A stretch of 64,000 nucleotides of DNA, taken from NCBI RefSeq assembly GCF_001514265.1, contig NZ_KQ948996.1, positions 248,001 through 312,000 on the forward strand, in the 5' to 3' direction. Below are positions 8,370 to 16,173 of this stretch, piece by piece; within the stretch, counting starts at the first letter, position 1, and every line of letters begins with the position of its first letter. The translations under genes were made by a program, and so were the position numbers. The notes under the pieces are model-generated. The model ran no database searches and was not told the origin of the DNA. It saw nothing but the letters and a program-made list of their open reading frames with translations. The DNA comes from Streptomyces resistomycificus (GTDB taxonomy: Bacteria; Actinomycetota; Actinomycetes; Streptomycetales; Streptomycetaceae).

Positions 8370-9310
8370 TGGTGGGCGAGACTGGTGGCGAGGTCGCGGA
8401 GGTGAGCCCTGGCCTCGGTGGGGCCGTGCACAGTGATGGCGCTCCCGAACGGCAGCAGTGCTCGCACGTCCTCCAGATGCAGGAAGCGGATCGTTACCTT
8501 GCGGCCGGTGGCGGATTCTTCATGGTTGTCCGGGACGAGTGGTAGGCCGAAGATCCGTTGCGCTCGCTCGATCTGGGTCCGGTCGATGGTGGCGCTGACC
8601 TCTATCGCGTGGTTGTGCTCCCACTGATCAATGAGCGCTGCGGCGACGGTGGCCAGGGTCCGGCCCTCGCGGATCCGTCGTGGCTGGTCGACTTCATTCC
8701 ACGTCGTGATCCGTTCGAGTCGGTACATCCGTGGCACTCGGGCACAGTCGGCGACGAGGTACCAGATGCCGGCCTTGGCGAGCAGCCCGTAGGGATCCAC
8801 GACCAGGTCGCGTGGGCATGCCTCGCGTGAGCTGTCGTACTCGATCCGTAGTCGGCGACCTCGCCGCACCGCGCCGATCAGCGAAGCCGGAGTCGTGCCG
8901 GAAGCTCGTGCCTCACGCCAGGGACGGCTGTCCACGTGCACTACGTCGGTGAGCGGCAGGAGCTCATGACCTCGACGTGGCTGTGTAGCGCCGATCTTGG
9001 AGAGCGCGCGCTTGCTTTCGGCCGATGCGTTGAGCTCCGCACGTTGCTTCTCATCCAGCCCGGTGAGCGAGAGATGATCACGCTCGCCCGGTGTGAGTCG
9101 CGTGAGGTCGAGCCCGGACCCGGGCAGCATGGTCACGCCTCCGAGGCGGCCCCGGTGTGCGGTCACCGGCAGACCGGCGTCGCGGAGCCAGTTCAGGTCT
9201 CGGGTGATGGTTCGAAGGGACACCCCGAGCGCTGAGGCGAGTTCCTGTGTGGTCACGGCATCCCTCGACTTGAGGAGCAGCATCAGGGCGAAGAAGCGAT
9301 CTGGGGTCAC
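8345..9310 (-). CDS. WYL-domain transcriptional regulator (YafY type)
   Basis: A 321-aa regulator. Residues 3-60 form a winged helix (RFFALMLLLKSRDAVTTQELASALGVSLRTITRDLNWLRDAGLPV). The middle GLLAKAGIWYLVADCARVPRMYRLERI is the WYL domain with its W-Y-L core. The tail is the WCX-type C-terminal extension (VTIRFLHLEDVRALLPFG...). WYL proteins sense small ligands or nucleic acids and control nearby genes. It is divergent from a VOC gene 93 bp away, a very common pairing in actinomycetes, so that gene is its likely target. Confidence 0.88.
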   Translation of the reverse strand: MTPDRFFALMLLLKSRDAVTTQELASALGVSLRTITRDLNWLRDAGLPVTAHRGRLGGVTMLPGSGLDLTRLTPGERDHLSLTGLDEKQRAELNASAESKRALSKIGATQPRRGHELLPLTDVVHVDSRPWREARASGTTPASLIGAVRRGRRLRIEYDSSREACPRDLVVDPYGLLAKAGIWYLVADCARVPRMYRLERITTWNEVDQPRRIREGRTLATVAAALIDQWEHNHAIEVSATIDRTQIERAQRIFGLPLVPDNHEESATGRKVTIRFLHLEDVRALLPFGSAITVHGPTEARAHLRDLATSLAHHYAPSPTS

Positions 9311-9403
9311 CCACCAATTTTCTCAGCGAATTGCGACACGATGCGGCGCATATCCCGGTCAGGCTGGTGGATGCGTACCTACCACCTGTGAGAAGGAACA
9401 ACC

Positions 9404-9769
9404 ATGACCACATCCGTCGTGTCCATCGTCTACGTGAACGACGCTCCCGCCGCAGCTCGTTTCTACGGCGACCTCCTCGGCATGAGCCCCTCGTTCGAGA
9501 CTTCGGGATACATCACCTTCGACCTCGGGCCAGGCGCTGACCTCGGTCTGTGGTCTGGCCAGTTCGAGGATCTGTCACCGGACGTCCCGCGCACCAGTGA
9601 AATCTGCCTGGCCATCGACGGTGGACCCGACGAGCTCAACGCGATTTTTGAGCAGTGGAATGCCAAGGGGGTCAAAATGCTGCGTGAGCCTCATGATGCG
9701 GGGTTCGGGCTGACCTTCCTCGCAGCCGATCCTGACGGGAACCGTATCCGCGTCGCACCGAAGGGCTGA
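9404..9769 (+). CDS. VOC family (glyoxalase-like) protein
   Basis: A 121-aa single VOC-domain protein, beginning MTTSVVSIVYVNDAPAAARFYGDLLGMSPSFETSGYITF and ending with FLAADPDGNRIRVAP. It is of normal length for the family, with an SD of AAGGA upstream. Family members bind metals or small hydrophobic compounds and act as isomerases, lyases or drug-binding proteins. Divergent orientation with the WYL regulator suggests a two-gene regulatory unit. Confidence 0.87.
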   Translation: MTTSVVSIVYVNDAPAAARFYGDLLGMSPSFETSGYITFDLGPGADLGLWSGQFEDLSPDVPRTSEICLAIDGGPDELNAIFEQWNAKGVKMLREPHDAGFGLTFLAADPDGNRIRVAPKG

Positions 9770-9782
9770 AAGGCCGCATTGC

Positions 9783-9814
9783 GGCAGGCGCGCACGACAG
9801 CTGTCGCGCCTGCC
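9783..9814 (+). terminator. Hairpin terminator after the VOC gene
   Basis: A perfect 10-bp stem (GGCAGGCGCG / CGCGCCTGCC) with a 12-base loop that can itself fold (GACAGCTGTC) lies 14 bp past the VOC stop codon. There is no U-tract, as is usual in Streptomyces. Confidence 0.65.
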
Positions 9815-9840
9815 GTCGTCTGACTTCGAGAGGACGACGA

Positions 9841-9912
9841 GTGCCCCACGCGAATGCGCCCCTGAGCGTCGAGGGCCGAGAGGTCACCAACGTCGAGCCC
9901 TCATACATCTAG
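9841..9912 (+). pseudogene. IS481-type transposase, N-terminal fragment
   Basis: GTG at 9841, with GAGAGGAC upstream, opens a 23-codon frame PHANAPLSVEGRE... The MPHANAPLS.EGR opening is characteristic of IS481-family transposases (integrase-fold DDE enzymes). The match ends after about 13 residues and a stop follows at the CTAG where the IS5-type element begins. No other part of this transposase is visible nearby. Confidence 0.5.
9909..9912. repeat. CTAG target-site duplication, left copy (right copy at 11177-11180)
   Basis: The tetranucleotide CTAG directly flanks both ends of the IS5-type element, as expected for a target duplication on insertion of IS427-group elements. Identical direct copies suggest the insertion is fairly intact. 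Confidence 0.65.
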
Positions 9913-9949
9913 AGCGTGTCTCTTTGGTGGGCTGGTCAGTTGATCGGAC

Positions 9950-10815
9950 GTGTCCATCCGGTTAGTGATCACCGATGCGATGTGGGACCGGATCGAGCCG
10001 CTGATGCCGGCCGATCCGGTCCGCGGTCGGCGATGGGCCGACCACCGCCGCACCCTTGAGGCCATTGCGTGGAAGTACCGCACCTGTTCGCCCTGGCGGG
10101 ACCTGCCGGGGGAACTCGGCTCCTTCCAGACGGCCCACAAACGCCTCATCAGGTGGGCCGTTGACGGCACCTGGGCACGGATCCTGGCCGCCGTCCTGGC
10201 CACCGCCGACGCGGATGACGACGTGGAATGGACTGTCTCGGTGGACTCCACCATCTGCCGAGCCCATCAGCACGCGGCTGGGGCTGTGAAAAAGGGGCTG
10301 CGCGACGGTCAGAACCCGACGACCACGCACTCGGACGTTCTCGTGGCGGCCTGAGTACGAAGGTACATCTGGCCAGCGACAACCGGGCACGGCCGTTGGC
10401 CCTCTACGTCACCGCTGGTCAGGCGGGCGATGCTCCGGCATTCGAGGCCGTCATGGCCAGGATCCGCGTCCCCCGGCGCGGACTCGGCAGGCCCCGGACT
10501 CGGCCGGAGACCGTCCTCGCGGACCGCGCGTATTCTTCCCGCGCGATCCGCGGCCATCTCCGACGGCGGGGCATTCGCGCCGTCATTCCGCAGCCTGCCG
10601 ACCAGGTCGGACACCGCCTGCGGAGAGGGCGAGCCGGCGGCCGGCCGCCAGGTTTCGATGCGGAGGCATACAAGCAGCGCAACACCGTCGAACGGTGCAT
10701 CAACCGCTTGAAGCAATGGCGTGGTCTGGCAATGCGCACGGACAAGCTTGCCCTGGCCTACGAGGCTGCTTTGCACTTGGCAGCCATCCTGATCTGGTCC
10801 CGCTCGACGCGGTGA
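9950..10815 (+). CDS. IS5-family transposase, two frames joined by a probable -1 frameshift
   Basis: The first frame (9950-10354) encodes the N-terminal part MSIRLVITDAMWDRIEPLMP...WRDLPGELGSFQTAHKRL, ending with the first catalytic aspartate region SVDSTICRAHQH. The second, in the -1 frame and open to 10815, encodes GRSRGGLSTKVHLA, then the second aspartate (VLADRAYSS) and the Y/R-E-K region NTVERCINRLKQWRGLAMR. The switch most likely occurs at AAAAAGGGG (10289-10297). Programmed -1 frameshifting is known for IS427-group transposases. With the frames joined, length (about 288 aa) and the DDE triad look complete, so the element could be active. Confidence 0.82.
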
Positions 10816-11142
10816 TCAGAGCAGCTCGTGCACGACCAGGCGGGACTGCTTCCCCGAGAAGGCGCTTCGCAGGGCTCGGGCCTCACCGTTCCGGGCAGCG
10901 AAGACTCCTCGTTTGTCCACGTGCACGACCAGGACGTCATAGCTATCGATAACCTCGGAGATGCCCCGCGTCTGGATAGTGTCCCGCCAGGCTTCCGTGT
11001 TCCGGCCGAACCACTCCGGCAGTCCGCAAGGCTCAGCCACGGCGTCCCAGAAATCATCGAGCGTCTCGATCGGCCTACCTCGCAGGTCAACCACCAGTTC
11101 GGACTCAATCCTCTTGGCCATCACGACAGAGTAATCGGCCAT
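10816..11142 (-). CDS. Barstar-family inhibitor-like protein
   Basis: A 108-aa acidic protein. VVDLRGRPIETLDDFWDAVAEPCGLPEWFGRNTEAWRD matches the barstar fold, in which an early strand is followed by an LP.(W/Y)(F/Y)G.N...(L/W)WD helix that plugs the ribonuclease active site. Barstar-family proteins inhibit barnase-like RNases. No barnase-like gene is adjacent, so if functional it would be an orphan antitoxin or immunity protein. It lies inside the IS ends, convergent with the transposase, and only about 20 bp separate its start from the right inverted repeat, so its promoter must be in or beyond the repeat. Confidence 0.75.
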   Translation of the reverse strand: MADYSVVMAKRIESELVVDLRGRPIETLDDFWDAVAEPCGLPEWFGRNTEAWRDTIQTRGISEVIDSYDVLVVHVDKRGVFAARNGEARALRSAFSGKQSRLVVHELL

Positions 11143-11182
11143 CTTCCAAGGCGTCAGAGCTCCAAAGAGACAGGGCCTAGGT

Positions 11183-11440
11183 CTAGGAGCCCCAGACGTT
11201 GGTTACGCCCCTCGGAGTCGGGCTGCCGGCGCCTGCTCCTCGGGCAGCTGCGGCGCCGGGGGTGGTTGCAGGGACGAGGTGGTTGCAGAGGCGAGGTGGC
11301 TGTAGCGGTCGACCAGGTCCGGCGGGCTCCAAGCGCCGGTGCAGTCCGGACCGTTGAGGCCCCCACTGGTTCTCCCACGGACTCTGCCAGTGCCTCTCAT
11401 CCGAACCGTCGATCCCGGGGGTGATGACGTACGCGACCAT
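11183..11440 (-). pseudogene. RBBP9/YdeN-type serine hydrolase, truncated and frameshifted
   Basis: The leftward frame from 11440 reads MVAYVITPGIDGSDERHWQSPWENQWG, the typical beginning of RBBP9/YdeN alpha/beta hydrolases. After about 35 residues the similarity moves into another frame (GAWSPPDLVDRYSHLA, expected SW..PDL.DW...L) and is then lost before the IS right end. The catalytic serine, aspartate and histidine are absent. It is a decayed fragment next to an insertion sequence. Confidence 0.6.
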
Positions 11441-11594
11441 CGCTTACGACCCTGCCCAGAGTGACCCCCACCCACAGGGGCCGGTGTGACGGCTCCTCAC
11501 ACGACCTAATTCGGTTGCCGCTCCCCGTGCCCGCCCTTCACCATGGGCCCACACACCGGGAGCTGCCCGGTGCTCCACGAGAGGAGGCACGACC

Positions 11595-11720
11595 GTGACG
11601 ACGACTGTCCTCGGCCTGCCCGCAGACCGCCTTTCTCTCACCTCATGGAGCACCTCCAGCGATGTCTCACGACGATCTCTCGCAGCACCCTCGACACCCT
11701 CAGCACCCGGCTTTTCCTGA
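11595..11720 (+). CDS. Possible leader ORF overlapping the RIO kinase start
   Basis: A GTG at 11595 preceded by an excellent GAGGAGG (7-bp spacing) opens a 41-codon frame that runs 59 bp into the kinase gene in a different frame. The kinase ATG at 11662 itself has only a distant GGAG. The peptide is Ser/Thr-rich with no known domain. It could couple translation to the kinase or could be a chance frame; alternatively the kinase starts further downstream. Confidence 0.35.
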   Translation: MTTTVLGLPADRLSLTSWSTSSDVSRRSLAAPSTPSAPGFS

Positions 11721-12609
11721 CGACTTCACCACCGCCCCCTCCCGCTACGTCCCGCCGTTGGACGACCTGGGCGACATCGACGACCGGTTCGTCTTCGACT
11801 TCCGTTCCTACGACGACCTCGAGGACGGCCAGCGCTGGTCGACCTGGCTCAGCGTCGAACCCCTCTGCCGAGGCCCCCAGCCGCTCCCGGACTGGGTGGT
11901 GACCTCGCAGGGCGCGATCGACACCGAACTCGGCGTCCTCAAGACCGGCAAGGAGGCGGACGTCCACCTCGTCGAGCGCGCAGACCCGCTCGACCCCGCC
12001 GCCGGCGTGGTCATGGCGGCCAAGCGGTACCGTTCTCCCGAGCACCGGACCTTCCACCGTTCCGCGTCCTACACGGAGGGCCGCTCGATGAAGCGCTCAC
12101 GTGACGAGCGGGCCCTCAAGCGGAAGAGCACCTTCGGCCGGCAGGTCGCGGCCGGTGAGTGGGCGGTGTCCGAGTGGGGTGCACTGGTGCGGTTCTGGAA
12201 CCTCGGGCTGCCGGTTCCCTACCCGGTCCAGATCGACGGCACCGAGATCCTGATGGAGTGGATCAGCGTCGTCGGCGAGGACGGGGCCGTCGAGACCGCG
12301 CCCCGGCTAGCCCAGACTCGACCCTCACCCGAGCTGCTGGCGGCGTACTTCGAGCAGCTCACCGATGCACTCGCGACGATGGTGCAGAACGGCGTCGTGC
12401 ACGGCGACCTCTCGGCGTACAACATCCTGGCGGCGGGCGAGCGGCTGGTCATCATCGACCTGCCACAGATCGTCGACCTGGTAGGCAACCTCAACGGGAT
12501 GACCTTCCTCCAGCGCGACTGCGCCAACGTCTGTGGCTGGTTCCGCTCGCGGGGCCTCGAGGTCGACGAGCACGCGCTGTTCGCCGAGCTGATGGCGCAC
12601 GCCTTCTGA
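11662..12609 (+). CDS. RIO1-type atypical protein kinase
   Basis: A 315-aa protein with RIO kinase signatures: the flexible nucleotide loop LKTGKEADVHLVE (about residues 92-104), the lysine in VVMAAKRYR, the catalytic loop VVHGDLSAYNIL (about residues 251-262) and the metal-binding IIDLPQIVD in place of DFG. RIO kinases phosphorylate serine, and in eukaryotes and archaea act in ribosome maturation; bacterial members are uncharacterised. The first about 75 residues are acidic and probably an extension. No partner is adjacent. Confidence 0.88.
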   Translation: MSHDDLSQHPRHPQHPAFPDDFTTAPSRYVPPLDDLGDIDDRFVFDFRSYDDLEDGQRWSTWLSVEPLCRGPQPLPDWVVTSQGAIDTELGVLKTGKEADVHLVERADPLDPAAGVVMAAKRYRSPEHRTFHRSASYTEGRSMKRSRDERALKRKSTFGRQVAAGEWAVSEWGALVRFWNLGLPVPYPVQIDGTEILMEWISVVGEDGAVETAPRLAQTRPSPELLAAYFEQLTDALATMVQNGVVHGDLSAYNILAAGERLVIIDLPQIVDLVGNLNGMTFLQRDCANVCGWFRSRGLEVDEHALFAELMAHAF

Positions 12610-12906
12610 ACCGGTCGGTCAGTAGGGTCCGTCAGGTGTGATACAGCGTCAGGGCCGACGTGCGCGCACGGTTCATGATCGGCCCTGGTGGCTGTCCCGG
12701 CCCGTGGGTGAATGCCGTCCTGGCTTCGCCTGAGATGCGGGCTCTCCCGGGACGCCATGAACTGTGACTACGGCCTACTCCCTGGGCCCGCGGCTCACCT
12801 TCCTGAATAGCCCTCACGCTCTTCTCGGGGCCGTACGCGGAGGGTGAGCCGCTTCGAACATGGGCAGTACGCCCTGCCCGATCGCGGCCACAACCATGGC
12901 GGCCCG

Positions 12907-14238
12907 TCAGGCGCGGTTCGGTGTCGGCTCCGGCTCGGAGGGAAGCGCTGCCGCGCGGCGGGGGAGCAGCAGCGGGGTCGCCAGCAGGAGGACGCCGGCC
13001 AGGCCGACGGCCGTACGCGGGCCGAGCAGGCTGCCCAACACGCCCCAGACGGCCGTCAGGAGAGCGGTCGTGGTCTTGGTCGTCACCGACCATGCGGTCA
13101 GCGTGCGGGTGACCCGGTCGCTCGCGGTGCGCTCGAGGCGATAGGTGGCGGAGACGGGGTTGAAGACCCCGCAACAGAAGATGAGCCCGAACTCGACGCC
13201 CATCACCAGGAACAGTCCGCCGGTCCCCGGGCCCAGGAAGGCCAGGCCGACGGGCCAGATCGCGCGCAGCGCCCCGGTCACGACCAGGACCCGGTGCTGT
13301 CCGAACCGGGTGACGAGCGGTCGGGCCAGCCGCGAACCGAGCAGTCCGCCGATCGAGGGCGCGGCGAAGGCGAGGCCGTACTGCCACGGTGTGAACCCGA
13401 GTTGGCCGAGCATCAGGACCGCCAGCAGCGGTTGGGCGGCCATCACCAGGCCGTTGAAGAAGACGGTGTTGAAGAACAGCGGACGCAGTGCCGCGTCCGC
13501 GAGGACGTACCGCCAGCCGTGAAGGAGGTCTCCGGCCCGCACGCGCGAGGCTTCCCGGTGCTCGGGCCGCTGCTCGTGCCCGCCTATCGGGCGCTCGGGC
13601 CGCTGCTCGTGCCCGCCTATCATGCGGATGCCCAGGGCCGAGAGCAGGTAGCTGACCGCATCAGCCACCACCGTGGCCACCGGACCGAGGAGCCCGATCG
13701 CCACGCCGCCCAGTGGCGGTCCGATGATCGTGGTCGTCCAAGCCGTGGACTCCAACCGGGCGTTGGCGACGAGCAGGTCCTCGGCCGGCAGCAGCGTCTT
13801 GAGGTACGCGCCGGAGGCGGCGCGGAAGGTGATGTCGGCCGCCGCGACGACGACGGAAACCAGCAGGAGCTGAAGGAAGCTGAGCGCGCCGAGCGTGAAC
13901 GCGGTGGGGATCGTCAGCAGCGCCGCGAAACGCACCAGGTCCGTCGCGATCAGTACCTGCCGCTTGCGGCGGAACTCCACCCACGGGCCGAGCGGCACCG
14001 CCACGGCGGCCCCCACCGCAGCCCCCACGGACGAGAGCGCGGCGACCTCGGCCGGTCCGGCGTGCAGCACCTGGATGGCGATCAGCGGGAATGCGCCGAA
14101 GGCGAGCCACGTGCCGAGCGCACTGGTCCCGTACGCTCCCCACAGCCACCCGAATCGCCGCCCCAGCCGATGTCCGAGCAGATGTCCCAGCCGGTGCCCG
14201 CTCCTCAAATCCGACGCTCCCTCGCCACTCACCCGCAC
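12907..14238 (-). CDS. Major facilitator superfamily exporter (EntS-like)
   Basis: A 12-helix transporter of about 443 aa from a GTG at 14238; an ATG at 14304 in the same frame gives 465 aa, and neither has a strong SD. The N-terminal helix pair (FGWLWGAYGTSALGTWLAFGAFPLIAIQVL), VAVPLGPWVEFRRKRQVLIATDL at the conserved 2-3 loop, and FAAPSIGGLLGSRLARPLVTRFGQHRVLV are typical of the MFS_3/enterobactin-exporter group, which exports drugs or siderophores. The central loop carries a tandem 11-residue duplication (GGHEQRPER). It is divergent from a LysR regulator. Confidence 0.82.
   Translation of the reverse strand: MRVSGEGASDLRSGHRLGHLLGHRLGRRFGWLWGAYGTSALGTWLAFGAFPLIAIQVLHAGPAEVAALSSVGAAVGAAVAVPLGPWVEFRRKRQVLIATDLVRFAALLTIPTAFTLGALSFLQLLLVSVVVAAADITFRAASGAYLKTLLPAEDLLVANARLESTAWTTTIIGPPLGGVAIGLLGPVATVVADAVSYLLSALGIRMIGGHEQRPERPIGGHEQRPEHREASRVRAGDLLHGWRYVLADAALRPLFFNTVFFNGLVMAAQPLLAVLMLGQLGFTPWQYGLAFAAPSIGGLLGSRLARPLVTRFGQHRVLVVTGALRAIWPVGLAFLGPGTGGLFLVMGVEFGLIFCCGVFNPVSATYRLERTASDRVTRTLTAWSVTTKTTTALLTAVWGVLGSLLGPRTAVGLAGVLLLATPLLLPRRAAALPSEPEPTPNRA
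13561..13620. repeat. 33-bp tandem duplication inside the MFS gene
   Basis: A 27-bp identical segment (13561-13587 and 13594-13620) repeats with a period of 33 bp, keeping the reading frame and giving two GGHEQRPE peptides in the central cytoplasmic loop. It looks like a recent replication-slippage product. Confidence 0.75.
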
Positions 14239-14310
14239 AACCGATCCGCGATCGGAAGCATCAAAGCGAGCACTGCAGCAGGGATCAAACAACCGTAGGA
14301 CCATCCGGCC

Positions 14311-14325
14311 ACAACCAAGGGTTGT
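14311..14325. promoter_or_regulatory. Palindrome in the MFS-LysR divergent space
   Basis: A perfect 15-bp dyad ACAACCAAGGGTTGT ends 17 bp before the LysR start codon. A second half-like ACAACC lies at 14289-14294. Position and form suit a LysR binding site controlling the divergent MFS gene and the regulator itself. Confidence 0.6.
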
Positions 14326-14342
14326 ACCCGTAGGGTGTCGGC

Positions 14343-15278
14343 GTGGACCTCGATACCGTCCGGACCTTCGTCGTCGCCGCCGACGCGGGGCAGTTCCAGG
14401 AAGCCGCCGCCGAGCTGGCGGTCACCCAGCAGGCTGTCTCCAAGCGAATCGCCGCGCTGGAGCGCAGCCTCGGCGTGCGGCTGTTCACTCGCACCGCGCG
14501 TGGCGCCGAGCTGACCATCGACGGGCAGGCGTTCCTGTCCCACGCGCGCGAAATGCTGCGCGTCGCCGAGCGCGCGGTCGCGTCCGTGCGTCCCGGCCGC
14601 CGTCCCCTGCGCGTCGACGTGATCGCCTCGCGCGGCGCGGTGTCGGGCCTGATGCGCGGCTTCCACCGCGCGTACCCCGAGATCGAGCTCGACGTGGTGT
14701 GGCTGTTCGACATCGAGAAGGCCGTCGCAGCCATCCGGTCCGGTGAGATCGACGCGTCCTTCCGCGCCGTCGCCGCGCCCGGCCGGCCCCTTCCCGAGGA
14801 CATCGAGTCGGTCCGGGTGCTCGACGAGCCGCTCCAGCTCCTCACCGGCCCCGCCCACGCGCTGGCCGGCGCCCGGTCGGTGACCGTCGCTCAGCTCGCC
14901 GGGCACCGGATCTGGATGCCCGGCATCGTCCCCGGTACCGAGTGGGCCGCCTACTACGACGACCTCGTCGCCGAGTTCGGCCTCACCATCGAGGCGACCG
15001 GCCCCAACTTCGGCTCCGACGCGCTTCTGGACACCATCGCCGACACCCCGGCCCTGGCCACCTTCATGGGCGAGCAGACCCGCCTCGTCTGGCCCGCCGG
15101 CCACGGCCTGCGCCGTATCCCGGTGACCGACCCGGCGCCCGTCTACCCGCACTCGCTCCTCTGGCGCCGCGACAACCCCCACCCTGCGCTGGCCACCCTC
15201 CGCGCCCACCTCGCCGCCACAGGGGCCGGCCACGACGCCGACGGGACCTGGGCACCGGGCTGGGTGCTTGAGCGCTGA
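14343..15278 (+). CDS. LysR-family transcriptional regulator
   Basis: A 311-aa regulator. Residues 1-60 are the LysR winged helix-turn-helix (MDLDTVRTFVVAADAGQFQEAAAELAVTQQAVSKRIAALERSLGVRLF). The rest is the periplasmic-binding-protein-like effector domain (RVDVIASRGAVSGLMRGFHRAYPEIELDVVWL...). The GTG start at 14343 gives the standard MDL opening. It probably controls the divergent MFS exporter in response to a small molecule, with autoregulation through the palindrome at 14311-14325. Confidence 0.9.
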   Translation: MDLDTVRTFVVAADAGQFQEAAAELAVTQQAVSKRIAALERSLGVRLFTRTARGAELTIDGQAFLSHAREMLRVAERAVASVRPGRRPLRVDVIASRGAVSGLMRGFHRAYPEIELDVVWLFDIEKAVAAIRSGEIDASFRAVAAPGRPLPEDIESVRVLDEPLQLLTGPAHALAGARSVTVAQLAGHRIWMPGIVPGTEWAAYYDDLVAEFGLTIEATGPNFGSDALLDTIADTPALATFMGEQTRLVWPAGHGLRRIPVTDPAPVYPHSLLWRRDNPHPALATLRAHLAATGAGHDADGTWAPGWVLER

Positions 15279-15398
15279 ACACCGCCGTGCCTGCGATCAT
15301 CGTGGTCGGGCCGACGGACGGTGGCTCGGGGCATGCGTGGCCATCGGCCGGCTCCGGCTCTTTCCCGCCGCCACCCGGGTCAGGCCCGTCGTCGGACC

Positions 15399-16019
15399 TC
15401 AACACTCTGTGGTGTGCGACCACGGAGCTTTCCGGGCTCTGGCCCGGGGGCCCCAGGGGGTGCTTGCGACGGTAGCCGGGGAGGTGAGCCCCAGAGCGAC
15501 GTTGTCCTTGCCGTCCCGCATGTGGTCCAGCCAGCGTTCGTACCAGGAGAGGAAGTCCGGGGACGAAGAGACGTTCGGGGGCCAGAAGCCGTCCGCGTTA
15601 CCGGTGAGCATGCGGCCGGTAAGGGGGCCAGTCACGCCGATGAGGCACAGGTCGGTGCAGCCCATCTCGATGATGTGGAGGAATAGATCTCCTTGCAGCG
15701 CGTCCGGGTGGTCCACGTGATGGAATCCCCGCGGGGTGCCGTCCGGCGGCTGCCGGTCCATGGTGTACAGCCTGCACTCCTCCAGCGGAAGCAGACCGTA
15801 GAAGGGGCCGGCTCCGCTACCTCCCAGTTCGACTAGGAACTTTCGGTAGGCCGCCGGCAATTCGATGTGGTTTTCGCCCTCGAAGGCGTCCGCCTGCGCG
15901 GAACTGATGCGCGGGCCAACGCGAAACGCGTGACGGCGGGCGCCCATCGAGTGGCTGCGCTGCCCCTGGTACGGGACCTTCGCCAGCTTGGAGCGTATGC
16001 GCGATATGCGGGAGTCCAT
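15399..16019 (-). CDS. SMI1/KNR4 family protein
   Basis: A 206-aa protein. The core ISSAQADAFEGENHIELPAAYRKFLVELGGSGAGPFYGLLPLEE followed by LFLHIIEMGCTDLCLIGVTGPLTGRML and FLSWYERWLDHM is the SMI1/KNR4 (SUKH) fold. In bacteria SUKH proteins are frequent immunity proteins of polymorphic toxin systems, but no toxin gene is adjacent. The 40-residue basic N-terminal part may be an upstream extension if the real start is internal. About 120 bp downstream of the LysR gene, convergent with it. Confidence 0.78.
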   Translation of the reverse strand: MDSRISRIRSKLAKVPYQGQRSHSMGARRHAFRVGPRISSAQADAFEGENHIELPAAYRKFLVELGGSGAGPFYGLLPLEECRLYTMDRQPPDGTPRGFHHVDHPDALQGDLFLHIIEMGCTDLCLIGVTGPLTGRMLTGNADGFWPPNVSSSPDFLSWYERWLDHMRDGKDNVALGLTSPATVASTPWGPRARARKAPWSHTTEC

Positions 16020-16104
16020 CGGAGGATCTCTTCTCTCGTCCCCGCCACTCTACTGGCCTGCCCGAACGAGACATCTCGGGATGTCCGGAGAACCGTCCCA
16101 CTTC

Positions 16105-16130
16105 GGCAGCCCGGCAGCCCGGCAGCCCGG
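16105..16130. repeat. 8-bp tandem repeat, three copies
   Basis: GGCAGCCC is repeated three times head to tail in the 150-bp space between the SMI1 gene start and the DUF6215 gene end. Similar GCAGCC runs occur near 4575; it is probably slippage-prone filler. Confidence 0.6.
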
Positions 16131-16173
16131 TTACTCGGTCGCAGTTCACCGCATGTTGGGTGTTCTCGGCGTC

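Larger units (their letters stand above)
9913..11176. mobile_element. IS5-family (IS427-group) insertion sequence with a barstar-like passenger
   Basis: The ends carry an inverted repeat with 11 identical bases, TGTCTCTTTGG at 9917-9927 and its complement CCAAAGAGACA at 11162-11172, and CTAG duplications lie just outside. The element is 1264 bp. The transposase spans 9950-10815, after which most IS427-group elements end within tens of bases. Here a 327-bp leftward gene for a barstar-family protein (10816-11142) is interposed before the right repeat, the two stop codons abutting exactly. This makes it a transporter-type IS rather than a plain one. Confidence 0.75.

Noticed and set aside
12844..14298. 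484-aa plus-strand ORF over the MFS gene
   Set aside because: Composition is Arg/Gln/Glu-rich with no pattern, opposite a membrane transporter.
14229..15233. 334-aa minus-strand ORF over the LysR gene
   Set aside because: It lies opposite a clear LysR gene and has Gly/Gln/His-rich content without a family; an antisense shadow.
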